From Domibacillus tundrae (GTDB lineage Bacteria > Bacillota > Bacilli > Bacillales > Domibacillaceae), in contig NZ_LAJA01000039.1 of assembly GCF_000970675.1 (NCBI RefSeq), forward strand, positions 1 to 40,907: a DNA stretch of 40,907 nt, given 5' to 3'. The position numbers were made by a program, and so were the translations under genes. The notes under the pieces were generated by a model. It ran no database searches and had not been told where the DNA came from. It saw only the letters and a program-made list of their open reading frames with translations. Positions 16,726 to 26,324 of the stretch are shown here, piece after piece. Position 1 is the first letter of the stretch. Every line of letters begins with the position of its first letter.

Positions 16726-19545
16726 ATGAACATGCAAAGTGGCCAAGGGAACCCGTGGAAAAACTTTTCGGGACCGAACCTTGGGTATGTAATGGAAGTG
16801 TACGAACAGTACTTGACCGACCCGGATGCAGTCGATCAGGAACTGCGTCAGTTATTTGATCAGTGGGGACCCCCTGAATCATTAACAGGAAATGCATCAC
16901 AGCACAAGGCATCAGCAGGCGACCTTGATAAGCTGTTTCGTGCGGTTAAGCTCGCAGACAGCATTCGCATTTACGGTCATTTGGCAGCGGACATCGACCC
17001 GCTTGATGACAGCAAAAAAGACACGCGCCGGATTGATCTTGAAACGTACGAATTGACGGAAGCGGACCTACGCCAAATTCCGGTGGAGTACATTTGCCCG
17101 GGCGCGCCAATGCACGTGCAAAACGGTTATGACGCGATCATGCACTTGAAAAAAGTATACACGGATAAAGTAGCATTTGAATTTGCACAAGTGCACGATC
17201 TTGAAGAAAAACAATGGCTTCGCCAGCAAATCGAATCAACGGATTATTATCCGACGTTTTCAGACAGCGACAAGAAAAAGCTGTTGAAACGCCTTACACA
17301 AGTAGAAGGATTCGAAAAGTTCATTCACAAAACATTCGTTGGCCAAAAGCGCTTCTCTATTGAAGGCTTGGATGCGATGGTGCCACTTTTAGATGAGCTC
17401 GTTCACCATTCAGCGGTTAAAGGTTCGCAATCGATCAACATTGGTATGGCCCACCGCGGACGCTTAAACGTGCTTGCTCACATCCTTGGCAAGCCATACG
17501 AGATGATTTTTGCGGAATTTGCACATGCACCAAACAAAAAAATGCTGCCGCTTGGTTCGATGAAAATGAACTACCATGGCTGGACAGGGGATGTGAAATA
17601 CCACCTCGGTGCAGACCGCAGCTACAAAGAAGAAGATACGCAAACAGCGCGCATTACTCTTGCGAACAACCCGAGTCATCTTGAAGTCGTCAGCCCAATT
17701 GTAGCCGGTTATACGCGTGCTGCCCAAGAAGACCGTACGAACAAAGGCAAGCCGGAACTTGATGTATCGAAAGCGATGTCGATCATCATTCACGGTGACG
17801 CAGCGTTCCCTGGACAGGGCATCGTCGGGGAAACGTTCAACATGAGCCAAATTAACGGCTATAAAACAGGCGGTTCGATTCATATTATTTCGAACAACAT
17901 GATCGGATTTACGACTGAAAGCTATGATTCCCGTTCTACGAGATATGCATCAGACGTTGCAAAAGGATTTGAAGTGCCAATTGTACACGTGAATGCAGAC
18001 GATCCGGAAGCATGTGTAGCGGCAGCCTTTATGGCGGTTAACTACCGGACGCGCTTTGGCAAAGACTTTGTGATCGACTTAATTGGGTATCGCCGTTTTG
18101 GCCATAATGAAATGGACGAGCCGATGACGACCAATCCGACCATGTATAACATGATTCATAAGCATAAAACGGTTCGTGAGCTGTATGCGGAAAAATTGGC
18201 GGACCGCGGTGTTATTGAAGCAGGCTTTGCTGATGACGTATATAAAGAAAACGAACAAAAATTAAAAGAACTGTTCGAAACAGTTCCGAAAAAAGACGAC
18301 AATCCAGATATCGTCATGAATCCGCCTGAAGTGGTTGAGCAAGATCTTCCATGTAACAAAACAGGCGTAAGCGAAGAAGATTTAAAAATTATCAATCATG
18401 AGCTTCTTCAATGGCCAGAAGGCTTCCAGCCGTTTAAAAAGCTGGAGCGAATTTTAAAACGCCGCGAGCAGCTGTTTGAAGAAGACGGTCAAATTGATTG
18501 GGGGCATGCTGAAACGCTTGCCTTTGCCTCAATCCTAAAAGAAGGCACACCGATCAGACTAACCGGTCAAGATTCGCAGCGTGGAACATTTGCACACCGA
18601 AACATCGTTTTGCACGATGAAAGTGATGGGAAAGAATATAATCCATTACACGGCTTAAGCAATGTATCGGCTTCATTTGACGTCATTAACTCGCCGCTGA
18701 CAGAAACAGCCGTAGTTGGCTTTGAATACGGCTATAACGTTTTCTCGCCGGAAACACTTGTCTTATGGGAAGCACAGTTCGGTGATTTCGCTAACATGGC
18801 ACAAGTGATGTTTGACCAGTTTGTTTCATCTGGCCGGGCGAAATGGGGGCAAAAATCAGGTCTTGTGCTGCTTTTGCCCCATGGCTATGAAGGCCAAGGT
18901 CCAGAGCATTCAAGCGCACGCATGGAGCGTTTCCTGCAATCAGCAGCAGAAAACAACTGGACGGTCGCAAACTTGTCGTCGACGTCGCAGTACTTCCACA
19001 TTTTACGCCGGCAAGCCTCAATTTTGAAAAAAGAAGAAGTTCGCCCGCTTGTGATCATGACGCCGAAAAGCCTGCTTCGTCATCCGTTGGCCGCATCAAA
19101 AGCATCTGAGTTCTCAGACGGAAATTTCAACGTGATTGTTGAAGAGCCGAGAACGGGCAGCAAACCAAAGCAAGTGGAACGACTTGTGCTTTGCAGCGGA
19201 AAAGTTTCCATTGATCTGGCAGAACAAATTGAGAAATCAGAAGACAATCTTGATTGGGTGCATGTACTGCGGGTTGAGGAATTGTATCCATTCCCGAAAG
19301 AAGAAATTACCGCTATTCTTGAACGCTTGCCAAATGTGAAAGATGTTATTTGGCTTCAAGAAGAACCGCAAAACATGGGCGCATGGACATACATGGACCC
19401 AAGACTGCGTGATACGGTTCCTGAAGGCGCAACGGTGCGCTATGTCGGCCGCCGCCGTCGTTCAAGTCCTTCAGAAGGTGATGCAATTGTACACAAAAAA
19501 GAGCAGGCTCGTATTTTACGTACAGTTTTAACGAAAGAACAGTAA
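16726..19545 (+). CDS. odhA: 2-oxoglutarate dehydrogenase E1 component
   Basis: 939 residues, normal for the Bacillus enzyme. This thiamine-diphosphate-dependent E1 decarboxylates 2-oxoglutarate in the TCA cycle and transfers succinyl to OdhB. The N-terminal short domain ([14 protein letters not shown]) is followed by [19 protein letters not shown], the [11 protein letters not shown] segment with the ThDP/Mg site, and the transketolase-like C-terminal half ([32 protein letters not shown]). AGGTGGAGG precedes the ATG. The odhB gene follows after 82 bp containing a strong hairpin. Confidence 0.97.
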   Translation: MNMQSGQGNPWKNFSGPNLGYVMEVYEQYLTDPDAVDQELRQLFDQWGPPESLTGNASQHKASAGDLDKLFRAVKLADSIRIYGHLAADIDPLDDSKKDTRRIDLETYELTEADLRQIPVEYICPGAPMHVQNGYDAIMHLKKVYTDKVAFEFAQVHDLEEKQWLRQQIESTDYYPTFSDSDKKKLLKRLTQVEGFEKFIHKTFVGQKRFSIEGLDAMVPLLDELVHHSAVKGSQSINIGMAHRGRLNVLAHILGKPYEMIFAEFAHAPNKKMLPLGSMKMNYHGWTGDVKYHLGADRSYKEEDTQTARITLANNPSHLEVVSPIVAGYTRAAQEDRTNKGKPELDVSKAMSIIIHGDAAFPGQGIVGETFNMSQINGYKTGGSIHIISNNMIGFTTESYDSRSTRYASDVAKGFEVPIVHVNADDPEACVAAAFMAVNYRTRFGKDFVIDLIGYRRFGHNEMDEPMTTNPTMYNMIHKHKTVRELYAEKLADRGVIEAGFADDVYKENEQKLKELFETVPKKDDNPDIVMNPPEVVEQDLPCNKTGVSEEDLKIINHELLQWPEGFQPFKKLERILKRREQLFEEDGQIDWGHAETLAFASILKEGTPIRLTGQDSQRGTFAHRNIVLHDESDGKEYNPLHGLSNVSASFDVINSPLTETAVVGFEYGYNVFSPETLVLWEAQFGDFANMAQVMFDQFVSSGRAKWGQKSGLVLLLPHGYEGQGPEHSSARMERFLQSAAENNWTVANLSSTSQYFHILRRQASILKKEEVRPLVIMTPKSLLRHPLAASKASEFSDGNFNVIVEEPRTGSKPKQVERLVLCSGKVSIDLAEQIEKSEDNLDWVHVLRVEELYPFPKEEITAILERLPNVKDVIWLQEEPQNMGAWTYMDPRLRDTVPEGATVRYVGRRRRSSPSEGDAIVHKKEQARILRTVLTKEQ

Positions 19546-19550
19546 TAAAA

Positions 19551-19578
19551 GCCTGCACCACCTGCAAGTGGTGCAGGC
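19551..19578 (+). other. odhA-odhB intercistronic hairpin
   Basis: An 11-bp perfect stem GCCTGCACCAC/GTGGTGCAGGC with loop CTGCAA, not followed by a T-run. It is better read as an mRNA-stabilising or processing hairpin than as a terminator. Confidence 0.65.
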
Positions 19579-19627
19579 CTGTACATAATGAAAATGACAA
19601 CGGAAAACAACGAGGAGGATTTTAACA

Positions 19628-20887
19628 GTGGCTGAAATTAGAGTTCCTGAACTGGCAGAATCAATTACAGAAGGCACCATTGCACAATGGCTGAAACAGC
19701 CGGGTGACTACGTTGAAAAAGGCGAATATATCGTTGAACTTGAAACGGATAAAGTAAACGTGGAAATCATTTCAGAAGAAGCAGGAACGATTACGGAATT
19801 GCAGGCGGCAGAAGGCGACACTGTTGAAGTCGGCCAAGTCATTGCGCTCGTTGAAGCAGGCGGTTCAGGTTCACCGTCCACACCAGCAGCGAAAGAAGAA
19901 GCACCAACGCAGGCAGCGCCAAAAGCAGAAGAAAAAGAAGTACAGCCAGAACCGGCACAGCTGCAAAAAGAAGCTGGCAGCCGCACAATCGCTTCACCGG
20001 CAGCCCGCAAGCTTGCTCGTGAAAAAGGCATTGACTTGAACGCAGTGAAAACAGCTGATCCACTTGGCCGTGTCCGTGTTCAGGATGTTGACTCACATCA
20101 AAACACACCAACTGCACCGCCGCAAAAAGCACCACAGCAAGCGGCACCACAAAAAGCAGCACCTGCACCAAAAGCGCAGAATAATGGCAAACCGGTTGAA
20201 CGCGAGCGCATGAGCCGCCGTCGTCAAACAATCGCAAAGCGTCTTGTTGAAGTACAGCAAACCGCGGCGATGCTGACAACATTTAATGAAATTGATATGA
20301 CAAACATCATGGACCTCCGTAAACGGAAAAAAGATAAGTTCTTTGATGATCATGATGTGCGTCTCGGCTTTATGTCATTTTTCACAAAAGCGGTCGTAGC
20401 CGGATTGAAAAAATATCCATATGTAAACGCAGAAATTGATGGCGACGAAGTGGTATTGAAAAAGTTTTATGATATCGGCGTTGCAGTATCAACAGATGAC
20501 GGTTTAGTTGTGCCAGTCGTTCGCGATTGTGACCGCAAAAACTTCTCTGAAATCGAAGGATCCATTATGGAAATGGCTTTGAAAGCACGCGACAACAAAT
20601 TAGCGCTTGCAGATTTGCAAGGCGGCTCATTTACGATTACAAACGGTGGTGTTTTCGGTTCATTGCTGTCGACACCAATTTTAAACGGTTCGCAAGTGGG
20701 GATCCTTGGCATGCATACGATTCAAAAACGCCCGGTTGCGATCGGTGATACGGTTGAAATTCGCCCGATGATGTATGTGGCACTTTCATATGACCACCGG
20801 ATCATTGACGGAAAAGAAGCGGTTGGGTTCTTGAAAATGGTGAAAGAATTAATTGAAAATCCGGAAGATCTTCTTCTCGAAGGATAA
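19628..20887 (+). CDS. odhB: 2-oxoglutarate dehydrogenase E2 (dihydrolipoyl succinyltransferase)
   Basis: 419 residues from a GTG with GAGGAGG upstream. Domains in order: one lipoyl domain (1-77) with the lipoylated Lys42 in ETDKVNV; an Ala/Pro/Gln/Glu linker; a peripheral-subunit-binding domain (about 121-157, [17 protein letters not shown]); a second Ala/Pro/Gln linker; and the catalytic core (about 190-419) ending in [15 protein letters not shown] with the active His. It forms the core of the complex. The E3 subunit is not encoded in this window. Confidence 0.97.
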   Translation: MAEIRVPELAESITEGTIAQWLKQPGDYVEKGEYIVELETDKVNVEIISEEAGTITELQAAEGDTVEVGQVIALVEAGGSGSPSTPAAKEEAPTQAAPKAEEKEVQPEPAQLQKEAGSRTIASPAARKLAREKGIDLNAVKTADPLGRVRVQDVDSHQNTPTAPPQKAPQQAAPQKAAPAPKAQNNGKPVERERMSRRRQTIAKRLVEVQQTAAMLTTFNEIDMTNIMDLRKRKKDKFFDDHDVRLGFMSFFTKAVVAGLKKYPYVNAEIDGDEVVLKKFYDIGVAVSTDDGLVVPVVRDCDRKNFSEIEGSIMEMALKARDNKLALADLQGGSFTITNGGVFGSLLSTPILNGSQVGILGMHTIQKRPVAIGDTVEIRPMMYVALSYDHRIIDGKEAVGFLKMVKELIENPEDLLLEG

Positions 20888-20893
20888 TAAAAA

Positions 20894-20923
20894 AATCCCG
20901 CAGCACACGCTGCGGGATTTTTG
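20894..20923. terminator. bidirectional terminator between odhB and sda
   Basis: 11-bp perfect stem AATCCCGCAGC/GCTGCGGGATT (20894-20904, 20909-20919), loop ACAC, T-run on both strands. It ends both convergent genes. Confidence 0.92.
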
Positions 20924-21061
20924 TTACTCTTTTTCAAGTTTTGGGGAAAGGCCTCTTTTGTGCACTTCTGTTTTTAATGTTTCAATTTCAGACTTATTCT
21001 GGTCATGCTTCAATGCATCCCTGTAAGCCGCCACCAGCATCTCGTCACTCATAATTTTCAC
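20924..21061 (-). CDS. sda: sporulation checkpoint protein Sda (histidine kinase inhibitor)
   Basis: 45 residues: GTG start at 21061, AAAGGAGGT seven bases upstream, stop at 20924. The product begins MKIMSDEMLVAAYRDAL and continues to EIETLKTEVHKRGLS. This lines up with B. subtilis Sda (46 residues, with LSDELLIESYFKA and IENEIKRRSL), a helical hairpin that binds KinA and blocks sporulation when replication is disturbed. The Leu/Ile hairpin pattern is kept. The GTG start matches the family N-terminus better than the Met at codon 4. It has its own promoter and a dyad at the start site. No clear DnaA box is visible upstream, although B. subtilis sda is DnaA-controlled. Confidence 0.85.
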   Translation of the reverse strand: MKIMSDEMLVAAYRDALKHDQNKSEIETLKTEVHKRGLSPKLEKE

Positions 21062-21088
21062 TTTATGACCTCCTTTGATTTGGTGTTC

Positions 21089-21113
21089 AAATAAAGAGAA
21101 ATTCTCTTTATTT
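21089..21113. promoter_or_regulatory. perfect 12-1-12 dyad at the sda transcription start
   Basis: AAATAAAGAGAA, one A, TTCTCTTTATTT. It occupies about +1 to +25 of the predicted sda transcript, so it is either an operator or a 5' stabilising hairpin in the mRNA. Confidence 0.7.
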
Positions 21114-21120
21114 TCTGCTA

Positions 21121-21148
21121 ATTATACTAGCTATCTCATAAAAGGCAA
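21121..21148 (-). promoter_or_regulatory. sda promoter
   Basis: On the minus strand TTGCCT (21148-21143), a 16-bp spacer, then TATAAT (21126-21121). Predicted start near 21114. Confidence 0.7.
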
Positions 21149-21173
21149 ACGATAACAGGAAAACAAATAAAAA

Positions 21174-21182
21174 TGCTATAAT
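21174..21182 (+). promoter_or_regulatory. extended -10 promoter candidate for nnr
   Basis: TGCTATAAT, a perfect extended -10, 63 bp before the nnr start. No good -35 is visible. Confidence 0.5.
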
Positions 21183-21244
21183 ACTCCTAAATTATATGAT
21201 TATTTTTAGAAATTATTACATAAAATCATGAAAAAGGGGGTATT

Positions 21245-22693
21245 ATGTTGTATATTTATAAGAGTAGTGAAATAAAAAAAACGGATCAACAAGCCGAAGA
21301 AAATGGCATGCCTTCTTTCACATTAATGGAGAGTGCTGGTGCCGGTTTATTTAAGGATATTACTGCCTCGTACGATGTGAATGATCATTCGTTTTTAATT
21401 GTATCGGGAAAAGGAAAAAATGGGGGCGACGGGATTGTGCTGGCGCGTTATTTAAAACAGGCTGGTGCGAAATGCTGTCTCTATTTTCCGATCGGGCTGC
21501 CGGAAACAGAGCCGTCGAAAAGCCACTTGCACTATTATGAAACACTCGGTTATTCATATGAAACCGATCAGCCGGACGTTTCGGCCACGGTCGTAATCGA
21601 TGCCTTGTTGGGTGTTGGAGCGAGGCTGCCATTATCTGCTGCCATAAAACAATGCACGGATTGGATCAATACGCAAAAAGCGCAGCGCGTTTCTATTGAT
21701 TTGCCAACCGGTGTAGCCTCCGATAGCGGGAATTGTGATGAATCCGTTATTCAAGCAGACAAAACCTACATAGTACATGGGTATAAACCTTCCCGGTTTT
21801 TGTATCCTGCTGCGGCTTATTACGGATAATCATATATTGTTGATATCGGGCTCCCACATACGTCTAATTGGACCATTTATGAGCCTACCCAGACATCTTG
21901 TTCTTTTTATTACAGCGGCCATAATGCCCATAAAGGCATATTTGGCCATGGACTCCTGATCGCGGGAACGGGGTTAATGCCCGGCAGTGCTGCACTTGCT
22001 GCGCTTGGTGCAGTATCATGCGGTGCTGGTAAAGTAACGGTGCAAACCGAACAAGAAGCGGTACCGGTGATCGCTTCCCATGTCCCTGAAGCACTGTACG
22101 ACTTTGGGACGAGCATTGATGTTGATCATACGTTTCAGGCGATCGCCGCCGGGTGTGGACGGGCAGCAGATAATAAAATGGAATTGATCGTTCAGCATCT
22201 GCTGCAGCAAAACCAACCGGTTATTTTAGATGCCGGCGCGTTACACTCAAGAAGCTGGCAAGAAGCTAAATGTCCGGTCATTTTAACACCGCATCCTGGT
22301 GAGTTTTCTCGTATGACAGGAAAATCGATCGAGCATATTCAAAAAAATCGTTTGCAGGAAGCGTCCGCTTACGCGGTGAAACACCAGGTCACTGTCGTAT
22401 TAAAAGGCGAATATACCGTCATTGCGTTTGCAGACGGAAGCGGCTATATAAACGAAACGGGCAACGAAGGGTTGTCAAAAGGCGGAAGTGGTGATACGCT
22501 AACGGGTATCATTTTAGCGCTTGTCATGCGCAATTCACATTTAAAAACAGCTGTCGCAGACGCTGTTTATTTGCACGGAAAGTGTGCTGACATTTGGAAA
22601 CGAATGTACCCGGCTCAAGCGATGCGGCCATTTGGCATTCACGACTTGATTCCGGATGCGATAAATGAAATGGTAAAGGAGAGAAGACGATGA
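21245..22693 (+). pseudogene. nnr: bifunctional NAD(P)H-hydrate epimerase/dehydratase, interrupted by an in-frame TAA
   Basis: One frame runs from ATG 21245 (GGGGG upstream) to TGA 22693, 482 codons, with a single TAA at 21827-21829 (codon 195). Residues 1-194 are the YjeF-type epimerase domain (SGKGKNGGDGIVLARYL, VVIDALLGVG). After the stop the same frame continues directly as SYIVDIGLP and HNAHKGIFGHGLLIAGTG into the ADP-dependent dehydratase (ILTPHPGEFSRM, NEGLSKGGSGDTLTGII). The enzyme repairs hydrated NADH/NADPH. TAA is one change from GAA or CAA. A restart at ATG 21977 would lack the HKG-x2-G strand of the dehydratase. So this is a fresh nonsense mutation, or a base error; the flanking code is intact. 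Confidence 0.85.
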
Positions 22694-22899
22694 TTCATTT
22701 AAACTGGAACGAAACGAAAACGCTAAAACAAGTCACATGTATTCACACAAATGCAGAAAAGTATATGGTGGAAAATGTCCTGACGAAAGGACACGTATAC
22801 GAAGTAAAAAATGAAACAGACGAATTTTATTTTGTCGTTGATAACAAAGGCCGGGTGTCCGGTTTTTATAAAGATTATTTTCAAGATACGAATGGATAA
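22690..22899 (+). CDS. small conserved protein, DUF6501-like
   Basis: 69 residues, starting in an ATGA overlap with the end of nnr. The sequence has the pattern NWNETKTLKQVTCIHTNAEK and ends GFYKDYF, which I recall from a short Bacillaceae family of unknown function (DUF6501). It looks like a small beta-barrel with alternating hydrophobic strands (YEVKNET, FYFVVDNKG, RVSGFY). No signal peptide or membrane span. Function unknown; family assignment is moderately sure. Confidence 0.7.
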   Translation: MIHLNWNETKTLKQVTCIHTNAEKYMVENVLTKGHVYEVKNETDEFYFVVDNKGRVSGFYKDYFQDTNG

Positions 22900-22929
22900 A
22901 TGAGCGTGTTGCTACAGGGGGCGAAAACA

Positions 22930-23343
22930 GTGTTTGATGAACGAATGGCATTGAAAATCAGGCTGGATCAGTTAGCGGATGCAGAAATTCGTGTGATGCA
23001 GGAATTTAAAAAAGAACGGGAAACGATCTTTTCCAGACTTCAGGAATTAGATGAAGGGGAAGCAGGGCATGTCGAGGTAACGGCCATTACAACAGTCGGA
23101 GCGCCACCAAAAGTACGCAGAGGCCGGCGAAGTGAAGGATTAACAGAGCTTCGAGATACAACGATCCGCATTTTAAAAGAACAAAACACACCGATTCGCG
23201 GCGTTGAGCTGCAGCGATATGTGGAACAGCAATCCGGAAAAAAAATTGCGAATATGACAACGTTTATGAACAGTCTTGAGCGTGAAAATGCGCATGTTCG
23301 CAAGCTTGGACGTGGCCTTTACATTTACGAATATGACATGTAA
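22930..23343 (+). CDS. rok: Rok-like nucleoid-associated repressor
   Basis: 137 residues from a GTG at 22930 with AGGGGG eight bases upstream. This start gives MFDERMALKIRLDQL, which lines up with B. subtilis Rok (MFNEREALRLRLEQL); the frame itself opens earlier, at 22900. The N-terminal part (1-45) is the coiled-coil oligomerisation region. The C-terminal part (about 75-137) has the Rok winged helix with NMTTFMNSLE. Rok silences AT-rich foreign DNA and comK by minor-groove binding. The linker is much shorter than in the 191-residue B. subtilis protein. A terminator follows. Confidence 0.8.
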   Translation: MFDERMALKIRLDQLADAEIRVMQEFKKERETIFSRLQELDEGEAGHVEVTAITTVGAPPKVRRGRRSEGLTELRDTTIRILKEQNTPIRGVELQRYVEQQSGKKIANMTTFMNSLERENAHVRKLGRGLYIYEYDM

Positions 23344-23350
23344 GCAAAAT

Positions 23351-23375
23351 GCGGGCGAATCAGCCTGCTTTTTTT
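23351..23375 (+). terminator. terminator after rok
   Basis: Stem GCGGGC/GCCTGC (one G-U pair), loop GAATCA, then T7. Confidence 0.75.
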
Positions 23376-23438
23376 GCGTTATATATCTTTACAGGTGTAT
23401 GATGAAATGTGCAAAAGCGATTGGAAAGGAAGATTTTT

Positions 23439-24308
23439 TTGAACATTACAACACTGCCAGAACAAATCAATTCCATTATAGAAAAACGAAAAGCGCAATT
23501 TGAGCAGCATACTGTTACGAAATCAACTGCGTATATTGCCCAAAACAATGAGTTAGTGACGGATACGGTTATTTCCTTGGCGCTTGGTAAAAACATTTTG
23601 CTGAAAGGGCCGACTGGCTCCGGAAAAACAAAATTGTCTGAATCACTCGCCGCTTATTTTGGCCAGCCGGTTCACAGCATCAACTGCTCTGTTGATCTCG
23701 ATGCAGAAGCCATGCTTGGCTTTAAAACGATTGTTGAAACGGACGGAAAAACGCAAATTGACTTCGTCGAAGGGCCCGTCATTCAAGCGATGAAAAACGG
23801 ACACCTTTTATATATTGATGAAATTAACATGGCAAAGCCGGAAACATTGCCGATCTTAAATGGTGTGCTTGACTATCGCCGCCAAATTACCAACCCGTTT
23901 ACAGGGGAAGTCGTTAAAGCGCAGCCGACATTTAGCGTGATTGCTGCTGTCAATGAAGGATACGCTGGCACCGCACCGATGAATGAAGCACTCAAAAACC
24001 GGTTTATCGTCTTTGACATTCCATATATTTCAGGGGATGTCTTATTTAAAGTGCTGAAGCAACAGTCCATCTTACAAAATGAAACAATGCTCAGTCAATT
24101 CGTTTCGTTATCAAGCGACTTAACGACCCTTGTGGAAAGCGGCCGTCTGCCGGAAGAAGCATCATCCATCCGTGCCCTTGTTGACGCGTGTGACCTGGCT
24201 CTATATATTCCACCGCTGCGTGCGATTGAAAGCGCAATTGCCGGCAAGCTCGATGATGAGCGCGAAAAAGCCGCTGTTTTGAACGCGGCGGAAACGTGGT
24301 TCGCGTAA
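23439..24308 (+). CDS. yojN: MoxR-type AAA+ ATPase (YojN-like)
   Basis: 289 residues from a TTG at 23439, six bases after AAAGGAAG. Walker A is GPTGSGKT (57-64), Walker B is LLYIDEIN (123-130), and the sensor/arginine region includes [14 protein letters not shown]. MoxR/NorQ ATPases work with a von Willebrand A-domain partner to insert cofactors or remodel proteins. The next gene is such a partner, as in the B. subtilis yojN-yojO pair beside odhAB. A possible promoter TTGCGT-18 bp-TATGAT (23374-23403) overlaps the rok terminator. Its substrate is unknown. Confidence 0.85.
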   Translation: MNITTLPEQINSIIEKRKAQFEQHTVTKSTAYIAQNNELVTDTVISLALGKNILLKGPTGSGKTKLSESLAAYFGQPVHSINCSVDLDAEAMLGFKTIVETDGKTQIDFVEGPVIQAMKNGHLLYIDEINMAKPETLPILNGVLDYRRQITNPFTGEVVKAQPTFSVIAAVNEGYAGTAPMNEALKNRFIVFDIPYISGDVLFKVLKQQSILQNETMLSQFVSLSSDLTTLVESGRLPEEASSIRALVDACDLALYIPPLRAIESAIAGKLDDEREKAAVLNAAETWFA

Positions 24309-24309
24309 C

Positions 24310-26196
24310 GTGGAACGGTTCATTCAATTTAACGACGAAACGGTCAATTCCGCTTTTTGGATGGAGCTGTCTGATCTCGCGGCGGCATTGTCCCAAAATC
24401 CTAATTTAAAAGTAGAATTTGGACCGCTCGCTTACTTTCAAAAAGAGCCGGCCGTTTTGTATGTCAGTCATTTTTGGCATCACCGCTCCCGTCAGGAAGA
24501 AACAGCCGGAATGAAAACAGACATTTATTTGCGTGCACTCGGAACCGCCCAGTGGACAGACGAAGAAGCGGTCCACTCGTTTATACACCGCTATAAAAAT
24601 GGATTTGCCCGGCAGCTGCTTGCCGTCGCAGAAGACATCCGGCTTGAGCTGCTTTGCGTTCAATTGCGCCCCGGGACGAAAAAAGCGTTTGGAATTCGGA
24701 AGCAAGTGATGAGGGGCTATCATGAAGGGCAGCTATCGGTTAACCGATCAAAAGGATTTTTTACAGATGCTGTTTACAATGCGCTGTTTGTGCTTTGGCA
24801 GGCAGATGCCCCTTTTGATTGGCCGGACATTCATCCCGGTATTAACGGCGCCATTCCATTTATCGACCGAACGGCACGGGCACTTTTTGATGCGAGAACG
24901 ACAAAAGACGTCGTGAAAATCGTTTCGGACATAGCGGATGTGCTCGAAGAATTAGATGTGCGGGGAATGGTGAATACGTATAGCCATCTGCCGGATTATC
25001 GACAGCCAACTATCGAAGAAGCAGCAGTAGATCCAGGCAAACGCCAAGACCCGCTTGCGAATGATGATGAGCAGGATGCAGACGAACATGAACAATTTGA
25101 TGAACAATTTTTCACATGGCATCGTGAATCCGAAGAAACGCGCGGCACATTTATGCAGTTTGATCTTGATCAAGGAGCGAAAACGCCAATGATGGGCAAT
25201 ACCGCCCGTGAAGGAGACGAAGGGGATGCGGCGCTTGCCTCAGTGCAGGGACGCTCGAAAAAATCGTCACGTGAACAATACAGCCGGCTATTAGCGGAGC
25301 GCCGCGATGCCGACACGCAAGCGGATGAAACCCGCTACGGAAAAGAAAACATCGGGGCCAAGGCGATTTATGAAAAACCGCGTACAGCGAAAGACAGCGA
25401 ACGGGAACAGTACCGCCTTTTAAAAGACGAAACAGCACCGGTTGTTCATACATTAAAACGAATGATTGAAAAATCGATCGAAAAGAAAAAAACAAGTCCA
25501 CGGACGGATTTATTAACGGGCCGGCTCGGACGGAAGCTGACACGGTATTTTACGGACGATAATCCACGCCTTTTTTACAAAAAGCAGGAGCCGTCTCGTG
25601 AAATTAATGCCGCTTTTTATTTATTAATTGATAGTTCTGCGTCTATGTACGATAAAATGGACGACGTGAAAAAAAGTGCGGTGCTGTTTCATGAAACACT
25701 TGCTTCGCTTCGTGTACCACATGAAATTACCGGCTTTTGGGAAGATACGTCGTCTCTTTCCAAAGACGTAAAGCCGAATCATTTTTTGACAGCTGTGCCA
25801 TTTAACACGTCATATCAAGCAGAAACGGGCTATGCGATTATGCAGCTTCGGCCGGAGGAAGACAATCGCGACGGATTTGCGCTTCGTTTGGCGATTGAAA
25901 AAATGGAGCGCCGCAGTGAAGAGCGAAAATTTCTTATCGTCTTTTCTGATGGAGAGCCATCCGCCGCCGATTACGATAAAAACGGCGTGCTCGATACACA
26001 TGAAGCGGTGATGGCAGCGCGCAAAAAAGGCATGACGGTGTTTAATCTGTTTATTGGGGATGAAGCGCTTGACGAAGCACGCCAGCAGACGATGAAGACA
26101 ATTTACGGGCATGGCTCTATTATGGCGCCGGATGTATCTGAACTCCCGCATGTTTTGACACCCATCTTAAAAAAATTACTGTTTGACAGTATTTAG
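24310..26196 (+). CDS. yojO: VWA-domain protein, partner of the MoxR ATPase (YojO-like)
   Basis: 628 residues from a GTG one base after the yojN stop. The C-terminal third (from about 430) is a von Willebrand A domain with the MIDAS motif DSSAS (441-445), the downstream TGFWEDTSS and the SDGEP segment, typical of the CobT/NorD group. The middle region (about 240-380) is charged and acidic (DEQDADEHEQFDEQF) and probably disordered. The N-terminal 230 residues form a helical domain. With YojN it should form a metal- or cofactor-inserting chaperone; the target is not evident here. Confidence 0.85.
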   Translation: MERFIQFNDETVNSAFWMELSDLAAALSQNPNLKVEFGPLAYFQKEPAVLYVSHFWHHRSRQEETAGMKTDIYLRALGTAQWTDEEAVHSFIHRYKNGFARQLLAVAEDIRLELLCVQLRPGTKKAFGIRKQVMRGYHEGQLSVNRSKGFFTDAVYNALFVLWQADAPFDWPDIHPGINGAIPFIDRTARALFDARTTKDVVKIVSDIADVLEELDVRGMVNTYSHLPDYRQPTIEEAAVDPGKRQDPLANDDEQDADEHEQFDEQFFTWHRESEETRGTFMQFDLDQGAKTPMMGNTAREGDEGDAALASVQGRSKKSSREQYSRLLAERRDADTQADETRYGKENIGAKAIYEKPRTAKDSEREQYRLLKDETAPVVHTLKRMIEKSIEKKKTSPRTDLLTGRLGRKLTRYFTDDNPRLFYKKQEPSREINAAFYLLIDSSASMYDKMDDVKKSAVLFHETLASLRVPHEITGFWEDTSSLSKDVKPNHFLTAVPFNTSYQAETGYAIMQLRPEEDNRDGFALRLAIEKMERRSEERKFLIVFSDGEPSAADYDKNGVLDTHEAVMAARKKGMTVFNLFIGDEALDEARQQTMKTIYGHGSIMAPDVSELPHVLTPILKKLLFDSI

Positions 26197-26215
26197 AAAG
26201 GAGTTTTCATCGGAT

Positions 26216-26234
26216 CGGCTGGGTGCCGTTTTTT
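26216..26234 (+). terminator. weak terminator after yojO
   Basis: Short stem CGGC/GCCG with loop TGGGT and T6. Transcription may instead end at the next, stronger hairpin. Confidence 0.45.
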
Positions 26235-26284
26235 GAAAGCGGCCTTAGGTGGATTATGATCAGAAGAGCTATAAAATGAACATG

Positions 26285-26320
26285 AAAAAGGGCTGTCCTC
26301 TAAATTGGACAGCCCTTTTT
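26285..26320. terminator. bidirectional terminator between yojO and yaaN
   Basis: 14-bp perfect stem AAAAAGGGCTGTCC/GGACAGCCCTTTTT with loop TCTAAATT. T-runs are present on both strands. Confidence 0.93.
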
Positions 26321-26324
26321 CTAA

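Noticed and set aside
16491-16859. 122-codon open frame before odhA
   Set aside because: It has no ribosome-binding site, overlaps the true odhA start, and its composition is unlike the neighbouring genes.
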